Origin: Gemmatimonadota bacterium
Lineage (GTDB): Bacteria > Gemmatimonadota > Gemmatimonadetes > Longimicrobiales > UBA6960
DNA: 7,711 nucleotides
NCBI GenBank assembly: GCA_019347995.1
Contig: JAHWKH010000100.1
Span: forward strand, 1 to 7,711
Direction of reading: 5' to 3'
A model generated the notes under the pieces. It saw only the letters and a program-made list of their open reading frames with translations, searched no databases and was not told the DNA's origin. Positions 1 through 5,660 of this stretch are shown here, piece by piece. The position numbers were made by a program, and so were the translations under genes. Within the stretch, counting starts at the first letter, position 1. Every line of letters starts with the position of its first letter.

Positions 1-1218
1 GTGGATGCGGTGACGGTGGAGGTGATCGTCCCCTGGTCGGAGTTCGCCAGCGGGCTGCGTGTGTGGGGAGGTTTCGGCACCCCCCGCCAGCTCGGCCACG
101 GGGTCCTCGCGCACGCGTTCGAGGAATCCCTCGAGGCGCGCACCCTGGTGCGTTTCCTGAGGATTCCCCGGGTGGCGTCGGTGCGCGACACCACCGGCAC
201 CACCCGTCCCGACTCAGCGCTGACGTTCGTCGGTGGTCGGCTCGTGCTTCGTCTCGACACGCTGGCGAGCACCAACGAGGGGCCCGTCACGCTGGCCGCG
301 GGACGCATCCTGCACCCCTGGGACGTGACGTCGGCCACCTGGGAGTTGGCGGTGGACACGTTCCGGGTGACCGATCCGTGGCCCGAGGAAGGGGGTGGGC
401 CCGTGGAGTTCCTGGGGACGACCGTCTGGGATCCGGCCGCGGGAGACACGGCCTTCATCGAGCTCGACTCGGCGCAGGTCGCGCTGCTGGCCGATACCAC
501 CGACGTGGACAGAAGCGTCCGCTTCGCCGTGGAGACCCCGGGGGTCCGGCTGAAGGTGGACTTCACGGCACTCCGGCTGGACGCCCGGCCCAGCATCAAT
601 CCCGACACCGTGGTGCAGGTCAACGCCACCGACAGGCAGACCACCTTCGTCTACGCTCCGTTCCCCGAGCCGCCACCGGACGGGATCCGGGTGGGCGGCG
701 TTCCCGCGTGGCGCACCGTCCTCGACATCGACCTGCCCGAGACGCTCAGCGGCCCGCCGGAGCTGTGCGCGGCCGTGGGCTGTCCGGTCCGGCTGACGCC
801 CGAGCGGGTGACGCACGCGGAGCTGGTGCTCACGACGCGGGCCACCGAGCCCGCCGCCTTCCAGCCCACCGACAGCATCCGCCTGGACGTGCGGCCGGTG
901 CTGGCCCCGGATCGGCTGCCCAAGGCGCCGTTGGGCGGATCCTTCCTGGCGGGCCTCGGGCTGCCGGGCACGCCGATCCCGGCGGAGGCCTTCGGGGCCG
1001 GCGCCGCGCGCACCGTGGCGGTGCCGATCACGCCGTTCGTGCGGGCGCGGCTGGACGAGCCGGCGGAGGGCGAGGATCCCCTCACCTCCACCATCGCTCT
1101 CCTGTCGGTGTTCGAGCCGCTCTCCATCGCCTTCGCGAGCTTCGTCGGTCCCGGCGGCGCGGGCGAGCCCTTCCTGCGCCTCGTGATCACGGCGGCCAGG
1201 CCCGTGGAGCTGCCGTGA
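1..1218 (+). CDS. Unrecognised beta-rich, probably exported protein (DUF4270-like by layout), 5' partial
   Basis: The reading frame is open from the first base to the TGA at 1216-1218 (405 codons visible). The GTG at position 1 is probably internal: no signal peptide or lipobox is seen, and the frame enters the window open, so the true start lies upstream. The sequence is dominated by alternating hydrophobic/polar stretches typical of beta-strands, for example around residues 72-86, 181-193 and 272-300, and has no long hydrophobic helix. Two cysteines (C256, C261) sit close together and could form a disulfide after export. The C-terminus (FLRLVITAA, 391-399) resembles the closing strand of beta-sandwich modules of the DNRLRE/DUF4270 type. 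That resemblance is pattern-based and tentative, and no enzyme motif is visible. The last four bases overlap the start of the outer-membrane barrel gene, so a shared surface or secretion role is plausible. Function is unknown. Confidence 0.8.
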   Translation: MDAVTVEVIVPWSEFASGLRVWGGFGTPRQLGHGVLAHAFEESLEARTLVRFLRIPRVASVRDTTGTTRPDSALTFVGGRLVLRLDTLASTNEGPVTLAAGRILHPWDVTSATWELAVDTFRVTDPWPEEGGGPVEFLGTTVWDPAAGDTAFIELDSAQVALLADTTDVDRSVRFAVETPGVRLKVDFTALRLDARPSINPDTVVQVNATDRQTTFVYAPFPEPPPDGIRVGGVPAWRTVLDIDLPETLSGPPELCAAVGCPVRLTPERVTHAELVLTTRATEPAAFQPTDSIRLDVRPVLAPDRLPKAPLGGSFLAGLGLPGTPIPAEAFGAGAARTVAVPITPFVRARLDEPAEGEDPLTSTIALLSVFEPLSIAFASFVGPGGAGEPFLRLVITAARPVELP

Positions 1219-2414
1219 GCGCCCTTGCGAAGACGACGGGGTGGGCCGCGACCGCGGCGACGCTGGCGTTGGTGCTGGCGTGGGCTCCGGCTCCCGCGGC
1301 GGGCCAGTCGCTCCTCGCCACCGGCGGGCTCGGCGCACCGGTGGACGCCGTGGACGCGCGTGCGCGGGCGCTGGGCGGTGCGGCGGTCGGCCTGCGGGGG
1401 GGGCACGTCTCGGCCGTGGATCCCGCCGCCGCCGTGGATCTGCGCGTGCCGACGGTGACGTTCACGTCCGTGACGTCATGGATCGACGTGCGGGAGGGCG
1501 ACGCCGAAGCCAGCGTCTCCGGCACCCGCTTCCCGTCCATCGGCCTGGCGTACCCCGCCGGTGGTTGGGGCGTCGCGACGCTCACGTTCGGCGGCATGCT
1601 GGACCAGCGCTGGAGGATCGAGCGGATCGGATCGGTCGAGCTCGGCGGTCGGGCGGTGGAGACAACGGACCGCTTCCTCTCGGAGGGGGGGCTCGGCGCG
1701 GCCCGTCTCGGGTTCGCCCACCGCGTGGCCCCGAGCCTGGGCGTCGGCGTCTCCGTCGGCGCCCTCACCGGTGAGGTGACGCGCAGCTTCACCCGAGCCT
1801 TCGACACGCTGGCCGCCGGCGACGTGCCGGTGTCGGATTTCCAGGCTTCCGGACGGTGGGACTACTCGGGCGTGACCGCCTCGGCCGGCGCGGTGGTCGA
1901 TGTCTCGCAGCTGTTGCGGGCGACCGCCTCGCTCACGTGGAACGGCACCCTGGACGCGAGCCCCTCGGGCCCGACCGAGGGTGCGGGCCGGAGCTACGAA
2001 CTTCCCCTCGAGGTCCGGGCGGGGGCGAGCGGCGTGCTGGCGCCGGGCCTCTCCGCCACCGTAGGCGTCGAGTGGGCCGACTGGAGCGACGTCGGCAACG
2101 ATCTGGTCGAGCCGTCGAACGCCGGCCGCGCACTCGCCATGGGCGGGGGCGTCGAGTGGAGCGACGCCCGGCTCCTCGGAAAGGACGCCGCGATCCGACT
2201 GGGCTATCGGCGCGCGGACCTGCCGTTCGCGTTCGGCGCCGCCGATGCGGACGAATCGGCGTGGACCGGTGGCCTCGGTCTGGTGCTTGCGTCGGGGGGA
2301 GGCGTGACCCTGGCCTCTGTCGACCTCTCCCTGGAGCGGGGAGAGCGGCTGAGCGGCGTGCTGGAGGAGAGCTTCTGGCGGGCGGGCCTGACGCTGCGCG
2401 TCGCAGGGTTCTGA
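1215..2414 (+). CDS. Outer-membrane beta-barrel protein, PorV/PorQ/FadL-like
   Basis: This gene encodes 399 residues from a GTG at 1215 that overlaps the previous stop as GTGA. A GGAG at 1206-1209 lies five bases upstream and supports the start. Residues 1-30 form a signal peptide: K6, a hydrophobic core at about 11-24, then PAPAAG before Q31. The mature N-terminus carries the pattern DARARALGGAAVGL (47-60), followed by a DPAAA segment (69-73), which matches the 'A-R-A-L-G-G-A ... N-P-A' opening of PorV/PorQ and FadL-type barrels. The remainder is a series of amphipathic strands rich in G, S, T and aromatic residues. The chain ends in F399, as outer-membrane barrels often do for Bam recognition. 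Family members carry hydrophobic solutes or act as secretion-associated outer-membrane partners; which applies here cannot be told. A run of eight G (1396-1403) lies near the 5' end. Barrel assignment is fairly sure, the exact family less so. Confidence 0.82.
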   Translation: MSALAKTTGWAATAATLALVLAWAPAPAAGQSLLATGGLGAPVDAVDARARALGGAAVGLRGGHVSAVDPAAAVDLRVPTVTFTSVTSWIDVREGDAEASVSGTRFPSIGLAYPAGGWGVATLTFGGMLDQRWRIERIGSVELGGRAVETTDRFLSEGGLGAARLGFAHRVAPSLGVGVSVGALTGEVTRSFTRAFDTLAAGDVPVSDFQASGRWDYSGVTASAGAVVDVSQLLRATASLTWNGTLDASPSGPTEGAGRSYELPLEVRAGASGVLAPGLSATVGVEWADWSDVGNDLVEPSNAGRALAMGGGVEWSDARLLGKDAAIRLGYRRADLPFAFGAADADESAWTGGLGLVLASGGGVTLASVDLSLERGERLSGVLEESFWRAGLTLRVAGF

Positions 2415-2430
2415 AGGCGCTTCCGGTCGG

Positions 2431-2435
2431 GGAGG
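2431..2435 (+). promoter_or_regulatory. Ribosome-binding site for mtaB
   Basis: GGAGG lies seven bases before the GTG at 2443 in the 28-bp gap after the barrel gene. It fixes the start of mtaB, and the first residues (MRVYYHTFGCKAN) match the usual N-terminus of the family. No promoter or terminator is evident in this short gap, so mtaB is probably co-transcribed with the surface pair. Confidence 0.75.
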
Positions 2436-2442
2436 GCGAGTC

Positions 2443-3795
2443 GTGCGCGTCTACTACCACACGTTCGGCTGCAAGGCCAACCAGTACGACACCGAGCGCA
2501 TGCGCCAGGAGGCCGAGGCCAGGGGCGCCGAGACGGTAGGCGACTGGTCCGACGCCCAGGTCTGCGTGGTGAACACCTGTACGGTGACCAACCAGGCCGA
2601 CGCGGCCGCCCGGCGCCTGGTGCGCCGGGTCCGGCGCGAGAATCCGGGGGCCCGCATCGTCGTGGCCGGGTGCTCGGCGGCGCTGCGGGCGCCCGAGTAC
2701 GAGGCCATGGAGGAGGTGGCGTCCGTGGTGCCCGGCCACGATCCCGTGGCGGTGGCGTCCAGGCTGGAGAGCCGGGGTCTGGTGCAGCTCGGTGTGCGTC
2801 GCCCGCTGGACCGGTCGGACCATGAGCCCGTGGGGGCGGAGCTCCTGCGGGAGCGGGAGGGCGCCACCCGCGGCTGGCTGAAGGTCCAGGACGGCTGCGA
2901 CCGCAAGTGCTCCTTCTGCGCCACGCGCCTGGCCCGCGGCACGAGCCGGTCGCGCAGCCCGGACGAGGTGGTGGCGGAGGCCCGCCTGCTCGCCCGCACC
3001 CACCCGGAGCTGGTCGTCACCGGCATCCACATCGGACACTACGGCCGCGACCTGGTCCCGGAGTCCACGCTGGCGCGCCTGCTCGCCCGGCTCCTCGACG
3101 AGGTGCCCGACGTCCGCTTCCGGCTCGGGAGCGTGGAGGCCACGGAGATCGACGACCTCCTCCTGGACCTGATGACGTCCTCGGGAGGCCGCGTCGCTCC
3201 CCACCTCCACATGCCCCTCCAGAGCGGCGCCGATCCCGTCCTCCGGCGCATGCGACGCTGGCACACCCGCGGCACGTACCGGCGCCGCGCGCTGGAGATC
3301 GCGGAGCGGCTTCCCGTCCTGGGGCTGGGCGCCGACGTCATCACGGGCTTCCCGGGAGAGACGGAGGAGGACCACACGTCGACGGTGGCGCTGGTGGAGG
3401 AGCTGCCGTTCACGTACCTGCACGTCTTCCCCTTCTCTCCCCGGGAAGGCACGGTGGCCGCCGCCATGAACGAGCGCGATCCCGTCCCCCAGCGCGTGGC
3501 GGGCGAGCGGAGCCGGGAGCTGCGGGAGCGGGTCCAGGCCAAGGGGCTCGCCTACCGCGCGTCGCGCGCCGGCGCCCTCGCCGAGGTGGCGCTGGAGGGG
3601 CGGGGCGGCAGCGCTCTCACCGGCGACTACCTCCGGGTCCGCCTAGCCGGCGGCGTTCCGGGCGGCGCGGGGCGGCTCCACCGGGGCGTGCTGGGGGGCA
3701 CGGGGGACGATCTGTATATTGATCTGCCCCGTGCCGACCGCTCCCTTCGAGGGGAGCACGGCGTGGCTTCGCGAACCTCCGGAACCGGCCCATGA
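2443..3795 (+). CDS. mtaB: tRNA (N6-L-threonylcarbamoyladenosine(37)-C2)-methylthiotransferase MtaB
   Basis: MtaB is a radical-SAM methylthiotransferase that converts t6A37 to ms2t6A37 in tRNAs reading ANN codons. The 450-residue chain shows the full family layout. The N-terminal UPF0004 domain has three cluster cysteines: C10 in TFGCKAN, C46 in CVVNTCTVTN and C77 in VVAGC. The radical-SAM motif is C152-x3-C156-x2-C159, followed by VVTGIHIGHYG (191-201), HMPLQSG (256-262), TGFPGETEED (301-310) and FSPREGT (331-337). GCKxN and NTCTVTN separate MtaB from MiaB (GCQMN) and RimO (GCPKN). A short TRAM-like RNA-binding region follows at about 375-427. The last 20 or so residues are a polar tail without obvious fold that extends to overlap miaB by ATGA. 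Both 4Fe-4S sites are intact, so activity is expected. Length is normal. Identification is secure. Confidence 0.96.
   Translation: MRVYYHTFGCKANQYDTERMRQEAEARGAETVGDWSDAQVCVVNTCTVTNQADAAARRLVRRVRRENPGARIVVAGCSAALRAPEYEAMEEVASVVPGHDPVAVASRLESRGLVQLGVRRPLDRSDHEPVGAELLREREGATRGWLKVQDGCDRKCSFCATRLARGTSRSRSPDEVVAEARLLARTHPELVVTGIHIGHYGRDLVPESTLARLLARLLDEVPDVRFRLGSVEATEIDDLLLDLMTSSGGRVAPHLHMPLQSGADPVLRRMRRWHTRGTYRRRALEIAERLPVLGLGADVITGFPGETEEDHTSTVALVEELPFTYLHVFPFSPREGTVAAAMNERDPVPQRVAGERSRELRERVQAKGLAYRASRAGALAEVALEGRGGSALTGDYLRVRLAGGVPGGAGRLHRGVLGGTGDDLYIDLPRADRSLRGEHGVASRTSGTGP
3715..3720 (+). promoter_or_regulatory. Possible -10 element for miaB inside the 3' end of mtaB
   Basis: TATATT stands out as an A/T-only hexamer in very GC-rich surroundings, about 70 bases before the miaB start. 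It is flanked by a direct repeat, GATCTG at 3709-3714 and again at 3721-3726. I see no good TTGACA-like hexamer 16-18 bases upstream; that stretch is mostly G. The bases also encode residues DDLYIDL of the MtaB tail, so chance is a fair explanation. It is a weak candidate for an internal promoter that would let miaB be expressed separately. Confidence 0.25.
3729..3761 (+). other. Stem-loop just upstream of miaB
   Basis: GCTCCC (3740-3745) can pair with GGGAGC (3752-3757) around a TTCGAG loop. CCGT (3729-3732) can extend the stem by pairing with ACGG (3758-3761), leaving a seven-base bulge on the left arm. No T-run follows, so it does not look like an intrinsic terminator. It lies in the MtaB tail, 30 bases before the miaB ATG, and could affect translation or transcript processing. 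GC-rich DNA forms such stems readily, so significance is uncertain. Confidence 0.35.
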
Positions 3796-5297
3796 GCGAT
3801 TCCAAGGCCCCACGACGCGCCTACGTGGAGACGTACGGCTGCCAGATGAACGTCAGCGACGGCGAGCTGATGGAAGGGATCCTGGCCGCGGACGGCTGGA
3901 CCCTGGTCGACGCCCCCGAGGACGCCGACGTGGTCCTGGTGAACACGTGCGCCATCCGGGAGCACGCCGAGCAGCGGGTCCTCGGCCGCGTGGGCCAGCT
4001 GGCGGGGCTCAAGAAGGACAATCCCTCCCTGCGCATCGGCGTCACCGGGTGCATGGCGCAGCGCATGGGCGAGGCCCTGCTGGAGCGCGCCGACCAGGTC
4101 GACCTGGTGATGGGCCCCGACGGCTATCGCGGGTTGCCGGGGGCGCTGGCTGCGCTGCGACGGGCCGATGCGTCCGGCCCCGCCGCGGGCGACTCCCTCT
4201 CCGGGCCCGCCACCGTCCCGACGGCCGCGGACCCGGACCTTCCAGGATCCGCCACCGACCCGGGGGCGGCAGTGCCCGGTCTTCCCGGCGTTTCTGAAGC
4301 CCCCTCCGGCTCCGGCCGCGGCCGCGTCAAGCTGAGCGTGCTGGACCTGAACCTGGGCGAGAACTACGAGGGCCTGGAGCAGAGGCGGCGCTCCGGGGTC
4401 ACGGCCTGGATTCCGGTCCAGCGTGGCTGCGACCACCGCTGCACGTTCTGCATCGTGCCCTACGTTCGCGGAGGAGAGAAGAACCGTCGCCCGGACGCCG
4501 TGCTCGACGAGGTGCGTGCCATCGCGGCGTCCGGGGTCACCGAGGTGACGCTCCTCGGCCAGACCGTGAACTCGTACAACCACGGCGGCTGGTCCTTCCC
4601 GCGCCTGCTGGCAGCGGTGGCCCGCGTGCCGGGCATCCGTCGGGTCCGCTTCACGTCGCCCCATCCCAACGACGTGACGCCCGAGCTGGTTGAGGTCATG
4701 GCGGGCGAGGAGGCCGTATGCGAGCAGCTCCACCTGCCGGTGCAGTCCGGGAGCGACCAGGTCCTGAAGCGCATGCTCCGCCGCTACACGACCGCTGCGT
4801 TCCTGGAGAAGGTCGACATGGTGCGCGAGGCCATCCCCGAAATCGCCCTCTCCACCGACGTCATCGTGGCGTTCCCGGGGGAGAGCGAGGAGGACTTCGA
4901 GGCCACCCTGGACCTGATGCGGCGCGTTCGCTTCGACGATGCCTTCACGTACCGGTACTCCCCGCGGGAGGGCACGCCCGCCACGCGCATGCCCGCCGAA
5001 TGGTTCCTGTCCGACGACGTGGGGCAGGCGAGGCTGGAGCGCCTCATCGAGGTGAGCCGGGGCATCCAGGCGTCCATCAACGCCGGGGAGGTCGGCCGCG
5101 TGGAGGAGGTCCTGGTGGAGAAGGAGGCGCGGGACCCGGGCCAGGTGCTCGGCCGCACGCGCAGGAGCAAGGTCGTGGTCTTCGACGGCGATCCATCGTG
5201 GATCGGCACCTACCGCACGGTGGTCCTGCAGCGCACGACCGGCGCCACGTTCGTCGGCCGCCCTACGGACGAGCCGGCCCGGGTGGAGTCGGCGTGA
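3792..5297 (+). CDS. miaB: tRNA-2-methylthio-N6-dimethylallyladenosine synthase MiaB
   Basis: MiaB is a radical-SAM enzyme that adds a methylthio group to i6A37 of tRNAs reading UNN codons. The 501-residue protein begins at ATG 3792, overlapping the mtaB stop as ATGA. Only a weak GGAA (3781-3784) precedes it, so translational coupling is likely. The UPF0004 domain has C17 (YGCQMN), C53 (VNTCAIRE) and C87 (VTGCMAQR), and GPDGYR follows at 108-113. The radical-SAM cysteines are C213, C217 and C220 in RGCDHRCTFCIVPYVRG, followed by LLGQTVNSY (254-262), HLPVQSG (314-320), AFPGESEEDF (360-369) and YSPREGTPA (389-397). A TRAM domain occupies about 432-490. All catalytic elements are intact. The oddity is the linker between the first two domains: about 50 residues longer than in E. 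coli MiaB by my count, rich in A, P, G and S, with internal repeats (about 127-176). Identification is secure. Confidence 0.97.
   Translation: MSDSKAPRRAYVETYGCQMNVSDGELMEGILAADGWTLVDAPEDADVVLVNTCAIREHAEQRVLGRVGQLAGLKKDNPSLRIGVTGCMAQRMGEALLERADQVDLVMGPDGYRGLPGALAALRRADASGPAAGDSLSGPATVPTAADPDLPGSATDPGAAVPGLPGVSEAPSGSGRGRVKLSVLDLNLGENYEGLEQRRRSGVTAWIPVQRGCDHRCTFCIVPYVRGGEKNRRPDAVLDEVRAIAASGVTEVTLLGQTVNSYNHGGWSFPRLLAAVARVPGIRRVRFTSPHPNDVTPELVEVMAGEEAVCEQLHLPVQSGSDQVLKRMLRRYTTAAFLEKVDMVREAIPEIALSTDVIVAFPGESEEDFEATLDLMRRVRFDDAFTYRYSPREGTPATRMPAEWFLSDDVGQARLERLIEVSRGIQASINAGEVGRVEEVLVEKEARDPGQVLGRTRRSKVVVFDGDPSWIGTYRTVVLQRTTGATFVGRPTDEPARVESA
4194..4319 (+). repeat. Three imperfect 42-bp / 14-residue tandem repeats in the miaB linker
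   Basis: Residues 135-148, 149-162 and 163-176 of MiaB align without gaps as 14-residue units. Leucine is in the second position (L136, L150, L164), glycine in the fourth (G138, G152, G166) and proline in the ninth (P143, P157, P171). Alanine pairs (145-146, 159-160) and a final proline (P148, P162) are shared by the first two units. At DNA level the bases CCGCCACCG recur exactly 42 bp apart (4207-4215 and 4249-4257). The third unit is more diverged. This suggests tandem duplication within a disordered linker. Confidence 0.6.
5285..5288 (+). promoter_or_regulatory. Ribosome-binding site for the lapA-like gene
   Basis: GGAG lies five bases before the GTG at 5294 and inside the last codons of miaB. 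It decides the GTG start, which gives a basic residue at position 3 and a first membrane helix directly after it. The arrangement, GTGGAG then five bases then GTGA, is the same as at 1204-1218. Confidence 0.6.
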
Positions 5298-5605
5298 GCC
5301 GATGGGCGGGGGCGGCCGGCGTCCTCGCCGTCCTCGTCCTCTCCATGGCGTTCGCCGCATTCAACGGCGGCCAGCGGGTCACGCTCCGTCTCGGCTTCCT
5401 CACCCTCTACCGGGTGCCCCTCACGGTGGTGGCCTTCGGAGCCCTCATCCTGGGCATGCTGGTGATGCTGGTCGCGTCGGTGCACACAGACCTGCGCGTC
5501 CGCAGGATCCTGCGCGAGCGGCTGGCCGAGGAGGACCGGGAGGAGAGGGCCCGCGCCGCGGTGGACCGGAATCAGAGAGACCTCTTCGAGCAGGAGACCG
5601 GGTGA
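5294..5605 (+). CDS. LapA/DUF1049-family small inner-membrane protein
   Basis: This gene encodes 103 residues from a GTG overlapping the miaB stop as GTGA. The topology is that of the LapA domain family: a first membrane helix at about 5-22, a short extracytoplasmic loop with the typical small beta-like segment (about 23-38, FNGGQRVTLRLGFLTLY), a second helix at about 43-63, and a cytoplasmic charged tail (about 67-98) rich in E and R that is likely coiled-coil. In E. coli, LapA (YciS) works with LapB to control LpxC turnover and so lipopolysaccharide synthesis. No lapB is visible here, so that role is not established. Close coupling to miaB suggests co-expression. An ATG at 5302 lies in another frame and gives no such protein. 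Family assignment rests on topology and the V-P-L segment before helix two. Confidence 0.8.
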   Translation: MSRWAGAAGVLAVLVLSMAFAAFNGGQRVTLRLGFLTLYRVPLTVVAFGALILGMLVMLVASVHTDLRVRRILRERLAEEDREERARAAVDRNQRDLFEQETG

Positions 5606-5628
5606 CCTGAACCCCTCCCAGGGCCGTC

Positions 5629-5660
5629 GCGGCCGCCTCCCCCCACGCCGGGAGGGCCGC
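5629..5660 (+). other. Strong hairpin covering the comEC ribosome-binding site
   Basis: GCGGCC (5629-5634) pairs with GGCCGC (5655-5660). After a two-base bulge, CTCCC (5637-5641) pairs with GGGAG (5650-5654), leaving an eight-base loop. The right arm contains the only Shine-Dalgarno-like run before comEC (GGGAGGG, 5650-5656). No T-run follows, so an intrinsic terminator is unlikely. The hairpin could damp comEC translation or mark an operon boundary. Confidence 0.45.

Noticed and set aside
63..1214. Upstream in-frame extension of the barrel gene to an ATG at 63
   Set aside because: The extension is arginine/glycine-rich shadow of the preceding gene. The signal peptide and ribosome-binding site place the start at GTG 1215.
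1933..3423. Minus-strand open frame of 496 codons opposite the barrel gene and mtaB
   Set aside because: It straddles two real plus-strand genes and shows the same shadow composition.
3627..5360. Minus-strand open frame of 577 codons opposite miaB
   Set aside because: It is the antisense shadow of miaB; the composition is histidine/arginine-rich with no motif and it covers all MiaB catalytic codons.
5302..5610. ATG-initiated 102-codon frame over the lapA-like gene
   Set aside because: It is out of frame with the two-helix membrane protein and yields a proline/arginine-rich sequence without membrane segments.
5606..5660. Intrinsic terminator between the lapA-like gene and comEC
   Set aside because: A strong hairpin is present, but no T-run follows it, and comEC begins immediately afterwards.
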